From assembly GCA_041946965.1 (NCBI GenBank), contig JBHGBM010000003.1, positions 62,001-126,000 of the forward strand: a stretch of 64,000 nt of DNA, written 5' to 3'. Each line of letters opens with the position of its first letter. The first letter of the stretch is position 1. The DNA is from JBHGBM01 sp041946965 (GTDB lineage: Bacteria > Acidobacteriota > Terriglobia > Bryobacterales > Bryobacteraceae). Both the position numbers and the translations under genes were made by a program. The notes beneath the pieces were generated by a model. It was given only the letters and a program-made list of their open reading frames with translations. It ran no database searches and was not told the DNA's origin. Shown piece by piece: positions 7,783 through 16,293 of this stretch.

Positions 7783-8768
7783 TACGCCCAGCGCCAGAGG
7801 CTTGCGCCCACGGTATAGCCTGCGCCCACGGCCGCGAAAATCACCAGGTCGCCCCGCTTGAGCCGCCCTTCGGCAATGGCGTCGCGCGTAGCCAACGGAA
7901 TGGTGCCCGAGGTGGTGTTCCCATACCGCTCGATGTTGATCATGACGCGCTCCGGGGCGATGCCCAGCCGGTCCGCCGCGGCGCTGATGATACGCCGGTT
8001 GGCCTGGTGCGGAACCATCAACGCCACGTCCTTGCCCGTCAGGTTGTTGCGCTGAAGCAGGTCGCGGCAGGACTCGTACATCTTGCGCACGGCGTACTTG
8101 AACACCTGCTGGCCGTCCTGGTGGACGAAATGCAGGCGCTTCTCCACGGTTTCCCGCGAGGCCGGCATGCGGCTGCCGCCTGCGGGCATCTTGAGCGCGT
8201 CGCCGCCGGAGCCGTCGATCTCACCCAGAAAGTCGATGAAGCCTTCGCCGTCGCCATCGGCCGGCTCCAGCAGCATGGCGCCCGCTCCGTCGCCGAACAG
8301 CACGCAGGTGGCGCGGTCGGTGTAGTCGATAATGCGGCTCATGGTGTCGGCGCCGATCACCAGCACCTTGCGGTGCATGCCGCCCGCGATCAGGTTGGCG
8401 CCCACCGTGAGCCCATAGACAAAACTGGAGCACGCGGCGATCAGGTCGAACCCCCACGCGCCCTTGGCGCCGATCCGGTTCTGAACCAGGCACGCCGTGG
8501 CGGGAAACAACATGTCCGGCGTCACCGTGCAGACCAGGATGGCGTCCAGCTCGGAGGCCGCGATCCGGCGCTGCTCCAGCACGCACCGCGCCGCTTCCAC
8601 GGCCATGTCGCTGGTGGCGGTTTCCGGGCCGGCAATGTGCCGCTCCCGGATGCCGGTGCGCTCCAGGATCCACTCGTTGCTGGTCTCGACCATCTTCTCC
8701 AGGTCTTGGTTGGTGAGCACGCGCGGAGGCGTATAACAGCCCAGCGCGGTTATTATCGCTTTCGGCAA
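7779..8768 (-). CDS. fabH: 3-oxoacyl-ACP synthase III (FabH)
   Basis: Condenses acetyl-CoA (or another acyl-CoA) with malonyl-ACP to start fatty acid synthesis in the cytoplasm. The frame stays open further upstream, but the TTG at 8768 gives the family-typical beginning PKAIITALGCYTPP and has a strong ribosome site (GAGAGG, 4 nt upstream), yielding 329 residues, the normal FabH length. The catalytic triad is complete: Cys113 in AACSSF, His254 in PHQANRR and Asn284 in YGNTTSGT. The C-terminal motif GAGYTVGASLWRW is also typical. It is a monocistronic gene without other fab genes nearby, so it may use a primer other than acetyl-CoA. Confidence 0.95.
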   Translation of the reverse strand: MPKAIITALGCYTPPRVLTNQDLEKMVETSNEWILERTGIRERHIAGPETATSDMAVEAARCVLEQRRIAASELDAILVCTVTPDMLFPATACLVQNRIGAKGAWGFDLIAACSSFVYGLTVGANLIAGGMHRKVLVIGADTMSRIIDYTDRATCVLFGDGAGAMLLEPADGDGEGFIDFLGEIDGSGGDALKMPAGGSRMPASRETVEKRLHFVHQDGQQVFKYAVRKMYESCRDLLQRNNLTGKDVALMVPHQANRRIISAAADRLGIAPERVMINIERYGNTTSGTIPLATRDAIAEGRLKRGDLVIFAAVGAGYTVGASLWRWAY

Positions 8769-8855
8769 TTTTCCTCTCTCGGGTTGAACCCCCAGAGTAG
8801 CAGAGGTAACCCCCGCGTCTCCAGCCATATGGCCTGCTAAGATTGAGGTCAGGCG

Positions 8856-9572
8856 ATGCCGGACCCGGGCCTTCAGAGCAGCCTCTTCTTCGAGACTCCC
8901 GAACAGATCTATGGCCGCGTGTTCCGCCTCGTGCGGCCGCGCACGGCCGTACCGCGCATCCGGGTGGAATTCTGCCGGTTCGCCAACGCCGACAGCTTCA
9001 TCCGGCTGGAGGACGGCCTTCTGCACGTGCGCATCTCAGACCTGTTGGAAGGCGCGCCCGCGCCGGTGCAGGAGGCGCTGGCCTATATCCTGATCGCCAA
9101 GCTTTTCCGCCGGCCCATTCCGCGCGTGTACAACTACCGGTACCGCTTGTACCTGAACCGGCGCGACGTGCGGAGGCAGGCGCACCTGGTGCGCCAGATC
9201 CGCGGGCGCAAATTCCTCTCCAGCCCGCGCGGCGCTCATTTCGACCTGGACGAGATTTTCGAGAAGCTGAACGCCGAATATTTCGAGGGGATGCTGGGAC
9301 GTCCGGCGATGAGCTGGAGCCGCCGCGTCTCGCGCAGCATGCTGGGGCACTTCGACCCCTCCCACAACGCCATCATCATCAGCCGCTTGTTCGACCGGGT
9401 ACAGGTTCCGCGGCTGGCGCTCGAGTACATCGTGTTTCACGAGATGCTGCACCTGCGGTACCCGGTGGATCATTCCGGTTTGCGGCGGCGCGTGCACACG
9501 CGAGAATTCCGCGAGGCCGAAAAGCGGTTCCGCGGCCTCAAAGAAGCCAAACAGATGCTGAAAAGGCTTTGA
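8856..9572 (+). CDS. SprT-like zinc metalloprotein
   Basis: A 238-residue soluble protein with the zinc-protease signature HEMLH at residues 195-199, preceded by the helix ALEYIVFHE, as in SprT/WLM-type metallopeptidases. A likely third ligand is His206 or His214. The N-terminal half (residues 1-120) is very basic and has no clear match. Residues 128-180 (DLDEIFEKLNAEYFEG, then SRSMLGHFDP) follow the layout seen in SprT-domain proteins, where this segment precedes the zinc helix. No signal peptide, so it is probably cytoplasmic. It is followed after 37 nt by an unrelated gene of unknown function. Proteolytic activity is plausible but not shown. Confidence 0.75.
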   Translation: MPDPGLQSSLFFETPEQIYGRVFRLVRPRTAVPRIRVEFCRFANADSFIRLEDGLLHVRISDLLEGAPAPVQEALAYILIAKLFRRPIPRVYNYRYRLYLNRRDVRRQAHLVRQIRGRKFLSSPRGAHFDLDEIFEKLNAEYFEGMLGRPAMSWSRRVSRSMLGHFDPSHNAIIISRLFDRVQVPRLALEYIVFHEMLHLRYPVDHSGLRRRVHTREFREAEKRFRGLKEAKQMLKRL

Positions 9573-9609
9573 GCCGCCGCGCACCCCGGCTGTTACAATC
9601 GAAGCGGGA

Positions 9610-10359
9610 ATGTCCACTGATACCGGCCGGACCCGGATGACAATCGACGAACTCGCCGCGCGATTCCGCGAAGCCTTCATTCCGCTGACCAACACGTTTT
9701 CGTACTTCGCCACCACGCCCGTGGCGGAAGAAGACCTCAAGGAGTACCTCCACGAGCCGGTCGCGGCGCTGCCTCCGCGCGTCTGCGCGACGCTGGGCAA
9801 CGTGGCCGTGGTGCTGGCTCCCTACCTGGAGAAGGGCGTCAACGGCGAGAGCGACGCGGTGGTGTTTGAGAAGCCCGCGGAGAGCCGCACGCTGTGGTAT
9901 GCCCGTGCGCAGCTCGAACATTCCACCGTGCTGGTCCTGGGCATCAAGGATGCGGAAGTCGCCGATTGCCATTACACGCTGTTCAACGCGCTCGCCGCGT
10001 TGCTCTCGGACCGTTGGACCGCGGAGACCCAGGAAAGCTACTTCCGCCTGCTGCGCGAGGAGCTTGGAGCCGAGGTGCACGGCGAGGTGGATGAGAGGAG
10101 CTGGCACCTGAAGCAGGCGCTCGTCCGCCGCCAGGCCAACGTGCGCAAGGAAACCAAGTTGTTCCGCGACTACGCCCGGCAGTCGTTCGAAGACACCATG
10201 ACGCTGTACCTGCACGGCATCTGCTGCGACATCGACGTGGACACCGGCCCGCGCCAGATGCCCAGCCGCTATCTGCGCCGCCGGCTGGAACTGTTCGAGA
10301 GCCTATACCCGCCGCCGGAAGGCTATGCGGTGTTCCCGGAGCACCTGCGGAAGAAGTAG
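9610..10359 (+). CDS. Hypothetical protein, 249 aa
   Basis: I do not recognise this protein. It is soluble, without signal peptide or membrane segment, rich in charged helices, and contains a pair of cysteines followed by acidic residues (HGICCDIDVDTGPRQMP, about residues 201-217). A TACAAT box at 9594-9599 lies 10 nt before the first ATG, which would give an almost leaderless message; a second in-frame ATG (9637) is a possible alternative start. The gene follows the SprT-like gene on the same strand. The clean reading frame and neighbour spacing support it being real; its function is open. Confidence 0.75.
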   Translation: MSTDTGRTRMTIDELAARFREAFIPLTNTFSYFATTPVAEEDLKEYLHEPVAALPPRVCATLGNVAVVLAPYLEKGVNGESDAVVFEKPAESRTLWYARAQLEHSTVLVLGIKDAEVADCHYTLFNALAALLSDRWTAETQESYFRLLREELGAEVHGEVDERSWHLKQALVRRQANVRKETKLFRDYARQSFEDTMTLYLHGICCDIDVDTGPRQMPSRYLRRRLELFESLYPPPEGYAVFPEHLRKK

Positions 10360-10368
10360 CCGCGTCCG

Positions 10369-11820
10369 CTACCGCCCCGTGCGGAATGGGGAGGCCGGCA
10401 GGCCTTCGGCGTTGTACAGATTGCACTCGGGGTTGTCCTCCCAGCCGTAGCGCGCCCAGACGGGCTCCGGCACGCCGGGACTGGAGACCACCACCGTGTT
10501 GTTCTCGATGCGCGCCGTCGCGGGAACGAATTTCCCGTCGTCGCCGGCCACCGCGAAGCCGCGCAGTTCCCCGCCCTTGGCTTGAAGGCCGCCGCCCGCG
10601 TGCTCGAACCACAGGCGCAGCGCGCCGGGTTCCGCGGTCGCCTGCCGGAAAATGGGGCCGCTTGAGACCAGCTTCTCCCCGTACGAGACGGAGCGCGCGG
10701 CAAGCGCCAGCCGCCGCCCGACCTCCTGCTTGTTGGTGGGGTGAATGTTGCCCGGATTTCCGATATCGATCGTCACGGCCATGCCGGTATTCGCCAGGTC
10801 CAGCGTCTGGGTCTGCGCCTCGCGCAGCTCGGGCCACTGGTTGTCCGGCCCCGTCTTGAAGTTGGCCAGTTGCACGAACAGGAACGGGAAATCTCCCTGG
10901 CCCCACGCGCGGCGCCAGTCCTGAATCATGGTCCCGAAAAGGCGGCGGTAGAGGTGCGCCCGCCGGCGGTTGGCGTTGCTCTCGCCCTGGTACCAGATAG
11001 CGCCCCGAATCGGGTAAGGCGTGAGCGGCGCGATCATCGCATTGTAGAGACTCGCCGGCTGCCACTGGTGCCCGGGTCCGGTGGGCGGCGCGGGCTTCTT
11101 GGCGCCCGCATTCTTCAGCGCGATCTGGTAGCGCACGTTCGCCAGCGGGTAGCGTTCCAGCGTCTCCGCCCACTCGGCGAACACCGGCATCAGTCCCGGA
11201 TCGGCGGCGAGCGCCTTGTAGCTGGTCCAGGATTCGGCCGGCGTGCCGCCCCAGGCGCTCTGCACCATGCCGATGGGCACGTTGAGGCTCTTGTGCAGGT
11301 CGCGTCCGAAATAGTAGCCCACAGCGCTGAACTCGCCCACCGTGTCGGGATTGCACACCGTCCAGGCGCCCTTCACGTCATCGAGCGGGTAGTCGCTGGT
11401 CTTCAGGGCGACCTTGAACAGGCGCAGGCGCGGGTGGTTGGCCGCGGCGATCTCGGCGGCGGCGTTGTCCGCCTGCCGGACCGCCCACTGCATGTTGGAT
11501 TGCCCGGAGGCCACCCACACGTCGCCGGCCAGCACGTCGCGCAGGGTGATCGAATTGCCGCCCGCCACGGTCATGTCACCCGCCACGCCGGCTTTCACCG
11601 GCGGCAGGAAGACGCTCCATTGCCCCACGGCATTGGCCGTCGCCGCCGCGCTCCGGCCATCGAACCGCACCGAGACTTTCTCGCCCGGATCCGCCCAGCC
11701 CCACACGTGAACGGGCGCATCCCGCTGGATCAGCATGTGATCGGAGATCAGCGCGGGCAGCCGCACGTCGCCCTGCGCCAACGCCGCGAAGGCGCAAACC
11801 AGGAACAGGATTCGTCGCAT
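10369..11820 (-). CDS. Sialate O-acetylesterase family protein
   Basis: A 483-residue secreted esterase of the SGNH/sialate 9-O-acetylesterase type, which removes acetyl groups from sugar residues. Seen: a short signal peptide (residues 1-16, ending ALAQG), the beta-sandwich segment DHMLIQRDAPVHVWGWADPG, the nucleophile motif GDVWVASGQSNM with Ser108, and the second conserved block GAIWYQGESNA. Length and order fit the family. In soil bacteria such proteins usually act on acetylated plant polysaccharides rather than sialic acid, so the specificity is uncertain. It lies 28 nt downstream of the hybrid histidine kinase gene on the same strand and could be co-transcribed with it. Confidence 0.9.
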   Translation of the reverse strand: MRRILFLVCAFAALAQGDVRLPALISDHMLIQRDAPVHVWGWADPGEKVSVRFDGRSAAATANAVGQWSVFLPPVKAGVAGDMTVAGGNSITLRDVLAGDVWVASGQSNMQWAVRQADNAAAEIAAANHPRLRLFKVALKTSDYPLDDVKGAWTVCNPDTVGEFSAVGYYFGRDLHKSLNVPIGMVQSAWGGTPAESWTSYKALAADPGLMPVFAEWAETLERYPLANVRYQIALKNAGAKKPAPPTGPGHQWQPASLYNAMIAPLTPYPIRGAIWYQGESNANRRRAHLYRRLFGTMIQDWRRAWGQGDFPFLFVQLANFKTGPDNQWPELREAQTQTLDLANTGMAVTIDIGNPGNIHPTNKQEVGRRLALAARSVSYGEKLVSSGPIFRQATAEPGALRLWFEHAGGGLQAKGGELRGFAVAGDDGKFVPATARIENNTVVVSSPGVPEPVWARYGWEDNPECNLYNAEGLPASPFRTGR

Positions 11821-11847
11821 AGAACCAGATGATACCGCGGAACGCGC

Positions 11848-13428
11848 TCAGTGCACCGCGGACCGGCTCGCGGTGCGTTCACGCGCCGCCGTGCGGGTTC
11901 CGGCGTCCAGCAGTTCGCGCACCTTCCCGGCGAGTTCATCCGGCCGGAACGGTTTTTGCAGAAACGGCGCGCCGCTCTCGATGATGTGATGATGCACCAG
12001 CGCCTCGTCGGCGTACCCGGACATGAACAGCGCGCGCGACTCGGGGCGCAAGGCGGCATACTGGCGCCACGCCTCGGGCCCGCTCAGCTCCGGCATGATC
12101 ACATCCAGAATCACAAGGTCGATGCGGGACGGGTGGGTCCGGGCGATCCGCAAGGCTTCCTCGCCGCGGGCGGCTTCGAGCACCTCGTAGCCCTGCTCCT
12201 CAAGCACGCTGCGAAGCAGCTTGCGCAGCCTCGGCTCGTCCTCCACAATCAGAATCGTTTCGCACCCGCGCGCGCAACACGGCGCGTTTCCGGGCGCATC
12301 CGCCTGCGCCTGCGCCGCCGAGCGCGGCAGGTAGATGCGCATGGTGGTGCCCGCGCCCGGCGCGCTCTCCACCGCGATGGCTCCGCCGCTTTGCGTCACG
12401 ATCCCGTACGCCGCCGCCAGACCGAGACCCGTGCCCTTCCCCGCCGGCTTGGTGGTGAAGAAAGGCTCGAACAGGTGCGACAGCGTCTCGTTATCCATGC
12501 CCACGCCCGTGTCGCTGATGCTCAGCACGACGTAATCCCCGGGCTTGAGGTTCGCCGGCGCGCCCTCTCCGGCGGTGGCTTCCGATACCTCAATGACGAT
12601 CTTGCCCCCCTGCGGCATGGCATCGCGCGCGTTCACCACCATGTTCATGATGACCTGCTCGAGCTGCCCCGCATCGGTCTTCACCGCATCGCGCACGGCC
12701 GCCGGCAGCACCACCAGCTCGATGTCTTCGCGAATGAGGCGGCGGAGCAGTTTGTTCATTTCGAGCAGCAGCTCGTTCACCCGGATCACGCGGACTTCCA
12801 GCTTCTGCTTGCGGCTGAATGCCAGCAACTGGCGCGTGAGCGTGCCGCCGCGCAGCGCCGCACGGCGAATCTCCTCGAGCGAGCTGCGGTGGTCCGGGCT
12901 CATACTGTCGCCGGCCAGCAGCATTTCGCTGTATCCGCTGATGATGGTGAGCAGGTTGTTGAAATCGTGGGCCACGCTGCCCGCCAGCCGCGCCACCGCT
13001 TCCAGTTTCTGTGAATGCCGGTACTGCTCTTCGAGGTTGCGGCGTTCCTTGCGCCCTTCGGCGGCGCGCGTTTCTCTCATCACAGTCACGGGCAGCCGGC
13101 GCAGTTCCCGCGCCGAAAGCACATCCGCCACGCCCGCGGCCATCACGGCATAAGTTTCCGCGCGTGTTCCAGGCCAATCCAGCAGCACAACCGGCGTTTC
13201 CAGACCCGATTCGCGCACAACCGCCACGGCATCCCGCGGCCGGAGCCATTTCGGCCGCTGGGCAAGAACGATATCCCAGGGCTGTTCGCGCAACGCCGCC
13301 CTGAAGCCGTGGGCATCCGCGACGCTAACGATCTGCGGATCGTATCCACCCCGTCTTAATTCGGACTCAATCCCCGCTACGCTCGTACTGCCGTTTCCAA
13401 GCACTAACACCTTAAGTGATAAGGGCAC
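11848..13428 (-). CDS. Hybrid histidine kinase with degenerate N-terminal receiver
   Basis: A 526-residue cytoplasmic signalling protein without membrane segments. Order: a receiver-like fold (residues 4-115), a dimerisation helix with phospho-acceptor His154 (SVAHDFNNLL), an ATPase domain with N-box Asn266 (NMVVNARDAM), G1 box SDTGVGM and G2 box GKGTGLGLA, then a C-terminal receiver (residues 391-510) with acidic pair VEDE, phospho-acceptor Asp442 (VILDVIMP) and the FLQKPF lysine. In the N-terminal receiver the strand that should carry the acceptor reads DIVLAQRPKW, so no Asp is available for phosphorylation; it may act as a protein-interaction or input domain. No DNA-binding response regulator is adjacent. 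The esterase gene follows on the same strand. Confidence 0.92.
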   Translation of the reverse strand: MPLSLKVLVLGNGSTSVAGIESELRRGGYDPQIVSVADAHGFRAALREQPWDIVLAQRPKWLRPRDAVAVVRESGLETPVVLLDWPGTRAETYAVMAAGVADVLSARELRRLPVTVMRETRAAEGRKERRNLEEQYRHSQKLEAVARLAGSVAHDFNNLLTIISGYSEMLLAGDSMSPDHRSSLEEIRRAALRGGTLTRQLLAFSRKQKLEVRVIRVNELLLEMNKLLRRLIREDIELVVLPAAVRDAVKTDAGQLEQVIMNMVVNARDAMPQGGKIVIEVSEATAGEGAPANLKPGDYVVLSISDTGVGMDNETLSHLFEPFFTTKPAGKGTGLGLAAAYGIVTQSGGAIAVESAPGAGTTMRIYLPRSAAQAQADAPGNAPCCARGCETILIVEDEPRLRKLLRSVLEEQGYEVLEAARGEEALRIARTHPSRIDLVILDVIMPELSGPEAWRQYAALRPESRALFMSGYADEALVHHHIIESGAPFLQKPFRPDELAGKVRELLDAGTRTAARERTASRSAVH

Positions 13429-13579
13429 ATTCCTCTCCCCGGGGGTGGTGTAAGATGCATCATCCGATTACGAATCAGAGTAAACGATGTCATCCTCCGC
13501 GGCCACACTATCCAAGGACCACTCTGTGCGATTGGAAACAAATGACGGTCCGCGCCGGGGTGGTATCATAACTGCCATC
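13429..13579. promoter_or_regulatory. Divergent intergenic region between kinase and AKR genes
   Basis: 151 nt separating two divergent genes. A TATCAT hexamer at about 13563-13568 lies 11 nt before the AKR start, but no convincing -35 element stands at the right distance. No inverted repeat stands out. Promoters in both directions are expected here from the gene arrangement alone. Confidence 0.3.
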
Positions 13580-14527
13580 ATGCATCGCCGTCAATTTCTG
13601 CAAATGTCGGGCACCGCGGCCGCGGCATTCACCGGTTCTTCTCTGCCGGCGGCGACGCTGGGCAGGACGGGACTGCGCGTCACCCGCATTTGCGTGGGCG
13701 GCCATCACATGCGCGTGCGTGGAGAAGACGAAGGCATCCGCATTATCCGCCGGGCGATCGATCTCGGCGTGAATTTCTTCGACAGCGCGCACCATTACAA
13801 CAACGGCGAGAGCGACGTCACCTACGGCAAGGCGCTGGCCGGAGGCTTGCGGCAAAGGATCGTGCTGATGGGCAAGGCCCATCTCCGCACCCGCGACGCC
13901 GCCATGCGGCAACTCGAAGAGACGCTGCGGCGCATGCAAACCAGCCACCTCGATCTGTGGCAATGCCATGAGGTGAGCACCATGGACGAGGTGGAGCGCA
14001 TCTTCGCGCCGGGGGGCGCGCTCGAAGCGTTCGTCCGCGCCAAAGAGCAGGGAAAAGCGCGGCACATCGGCTTCACCGGACACCGCGACCCGCGGGTCCA
14101 CCTGGAGATGCTGAAGCGCTTCGAAGGATGGGAGACCGTGCAGCATCCCGTCAACCTCATCGACCCGCATTACCTGAGCTTCATCGGCTCCGTGCTGCCG
14201 GAAGTGCGCCGCAAGGGGCTCGGCCGGATTGCCATGAAGAGCAACGGCATGGGCAGCATCGGGAAGAACGGCGTGGCCTCCATTCAGGAGTGCTTGCGGT
14301 TTGCCTGGAGCCAGGACGTCGATACGCTGGTATCCGGCGTGGAAACCGTGGCGCAGCTCGAGGAGAACGTGGCCGCGCTGCGCGCTTTCCAGCCGATGTC
14401 GCGCGAGGAGCAGCGGCGACTGCTCGCGCGCACGGCCAAGGGGCCGCACGGATCCAAGGTGGAGCGCTACAAGAAACCCGAAGACGGCGCCTGGCACGCG
14501 CCGCACCGCGACGGCGAGCGCGCGTGA
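13580..14527 (+). CDS. Aldo/keto reductase with Tat signal
   Basis: A 315-residue AKR-superfamily oxidoreductase. The frame extends upstream, but the ATG at 13580 places a Tat-type signal (HRRQFLQMSG, residues 2-11) at the N-terminus. The catalytic tetrad is intact: Asp68 and Tyr73 in FFDSAHHY, Lys99 in VLMGKAH and His130 in LWQCHE. AKRs use NAD(P)H to reduce aldehydes or oxidise sugars, so a Tat signal implies export with bound cofactor, a feature shared by several enzymes in this window. The gene overlaps the next one by four bases (GTGA), so the two are coupled. Substrate unknown. Confidence 0.9.
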   Translation: MHRRQFLQMSGTAAAAFTGSSLPAATLGRTGLRVTRICVGGHHMRVRGEDEGIRIIRRAIDLGVNFFDSAHHYNNGESDVTYGKALAGGLRQRIVLMGKAHLRTRDAAMRQLEETLRRMQTSHLDLWQCHEVSTMDEVERIFAPGGALEAFVRAKEQGKARHIGFTGHRDPRVHLEMLKRFEGWETVQHPVNLIDPHYLSFIGSVLPEVRRKGLGRIAMKSNGMGSIGKNGVASIQECLRFAWSQDVDTLVSGVETVAQLEENVAALRAFQPMSREEQRRLLARTAKGPHGSKVERYKKPEDGAWHAPHRDGERA

Positions 14528-15015
14528 CCCGCGAGAACAAAGCTCGCGCCGCCACCGTGGCGGTGATGGCGGCCGCCGCGTTGATTGCCCTGGGTGCGAA
14601 ATCCGGGTGGAAACTGCCGTCGTTCGCGCCCGCCGCCGCGAAACCCGCCCCCACGCCCCAGGACACCGTCTACGCCATGCTGGACGCCGCGCGAGCCGGG
14701 GACGTCAACGCCTACCTGTCCGCCTACACCGGCCAGATGGCGGCGGCATTGCGGCAATCGGCAGCGGAGAGCACTCCGGCGGGCTTCGCGCAATACCTTC
14801 GGGATTCTAACGCGGCCATCAAGGGAGTCGCTGTCAATGAACCCCAGCCGTTGACGGACCGCGAGGTGAAACTGCGCGTCGAGTACGTCTACCAGGACCG
14901 CAACGAGGCGCAATTCTTCTACCTGGAGAAGACCGGCGCGGGCTGGAAGATAGCGCGCGTGGACGGCGTCGAACGCGTCAAGACGCTGGTGCCTTACGGC
15001 ACGCCGGTACAGTAG
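14524..15015 (+). CDS. Membrane-anchored small protein, NTF2/DUF4878-like
   Basis: A 163-residue protein starting at the GTG that overlaps the AKR stop. It has one N-terminal hydrophobic segment (about residues 10-26), a Pro/Ala-rich linker (PAAAKPAPTPQ) and then a compact domain of about 110 residues beginning DTVYAMLDAARAGDVNAYL. That opening, followed by a charged beta-sheet and the ending GWKIARVDGVERV, resembles secreted NTF2-like/DUF4878-type domains. It is probably anchored to the inner membrane facing the periplasm. The overlap with the AKR gene suggests joint expression. The family assignment is from pattern only. Confidence 0.7.
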   Translation: MTRENKARAATVAVMAAAALIALGAKSGWKLPSFAPAAAKPAPTPQDTVYAMLDAARAGDVNAYLSAYTGQMAAALRQSAAESTPAGFAQYLRDSNAAIKGVAVNEPQPLTDREVKLRVEYVYQDRNEAQFFYLEKTGAGWKIARVDGVERVKTLVPYGTPVQ

Positions 15016-15019
15016 CCCC

Positions 15020-16258
15020 CTACCTCAGCAACGGCTTCAACACCCGTCCCGCCGCCTCAAAACGCACACCCAGCAATCCGCCGATCGTCGGCGCGACGTC
15101 AATGGCTTCGGCCGAGGCCATCTCCGCGCCGGGGCGCACGCCGTCGCCCCAGGCGACCAGCATGGCGTCCATCTCGGGATCGGAGCTGAGGTAGCCATGG
15201 CTCCCTCCCGTGGGCACTTCCACCACCGGCGGGCCTTCCGTCCCGCCGGCGAACGCGTACCCGGGGCGGGCCGCCGCAATCAGGTGCGGCGCCTGGCTGT
15301 TCTGCGCGCGGGTGGGCATGCCGAGCGGGCCAAACTCGCTCTCCTCATAGACACGGGCGACACCCTCGATGGCCGCCAGCGCGCCCTTCACCTCTTCGCG
15401 CTGCGCCGGGTCGCGCAGATAGACCATCGCGGCGCCGCCTTCCGGGATGACCTGGGCCTTCGAGCCCACCGCCACGGAGGCGCGGATGTTGCGCCGCACC
15501 GCCTTGAAGCCGTGATCGGAGATCACCAGCACGGAGGTGGGCCTGCCGGTTTCCCTCACCGCGTCGAGAACCTCCCGCAGCCGGTCGTCGCAGAACGCGG
15601 CTACCGCCAGTCCGGCCACGGTCCCGGGACCGTGGCGGTGATGCGTGGAGTCCATCGAGAGCAGGTGATACAGCAGCAGGTCCGGTCGATGTCGGCGCAG
15701 GATGTGCGCCGCGGCGGCGGTCCAGATCCGGTCGCGCCAGAGGATATTGCCCTTGGGGAAGTCCGCCAGGTCCGCCTCGCTCACCAGTCCGGCCGCGGTC
15801 ATCTCGCGTTCAATCGGACCTTTGGGATCCGGCACCTCCGGAAAGGCCCAGGTGATCCCCGGCGCCTGGTAAATCGCGACCCAATCCACCTGCGCGGTGG
15901 TGAGCCCGGCGGCGTGCGCGGCGTCGTATACGGTCCGCGCGCGGACCATCTCCGGCTGGGGCCGCCATGGCTGCACACGGCCCTCGATCAGCATGCCGTT
16001 GTACAACACCCCGTGGCCGGCCGGCCACACGCCCGTGATCAGAGTGGTGTGGCTGGGCCACGTCACGGAGGGATTGGAAACGCGCACGCGCTTCACCGCG
16101 GCGCCTTCGCGCATCAGCCGCCGCAGCGTGGGCATCGGCAGCCTGGGGTCTTCCAGCATACCGGCCGGTAATCCATCCAGGCTGACCACCACGACCGCGC
16201 GGCGCGCGTTCTGAGCCGCGGCCGCGGCACACAAGAGCAGGCATGCGAACCAGCGCAT
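15020..16258 (-). CDS. Type I phosphodiesterase/nucleotide pyrophosphatase family protein
   Basis: A 412-residue secreted enzyme of the alkaline phosphatase superfamily (NPP branch), which hydrolyses phosphodiester or pyrophosphate bonds. A signal peptide (residues 1-16) is followed by the first metal-ligand strand VVVVSLDGL (Asp28), the nucleophile motif PSVTWPSHTTLITG with Thr66, the block MDSTHHRHGP, and the metal block VISDHGF. These are the expected two-metal site elements in the expected order, so the protein looks active. It is convergent with the preceding small protein (4 nt apart) and lies 35 nt downstream of the VWFA gene on the same strand. The natural substrate is not predictable. 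Confidence 0.9.
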   Translation of the reverse strand: MRWFACLLLCAAAAAQNARRAVVVVSLDGLPAGMLEDPRLPMPTLRRLMREGAAVKRVRVSNPSVTWPSHTTLITGVWPAGHGVLYNGMLIEGRVQPWRPQPEMVRARTVYDAAHAAGLTTAQVDWVAIYQAPGITWAFPEVPDPKGPIEREMTAAGLVSEADLADFPKGNILWRDRIWTAAAAHILRRHRPDLLLYHLLSMDSTHHRHGPGTVAGLAVAAFCDDRLREVLDAVRETGRPTSVLVISDHGFKAVRRNIRASVAVGSKAQVIPEGGAAMVYLRDPAQREEVKGALAAIEGVARVYEESEFGPLGMPTRAQNSQAPHLIAAARPGYAFAGGTEGPPVVEVPTGGSHGYLSSDPEMDAMLVAWGDGVRPGAEMASAEAIDVAPTIGGLLGVRFEAAGRVLKPLLR

Positions 16259-16293
16259 GCCCTCAAGGATAGAACACGCCGGCGCCCGGCTGC

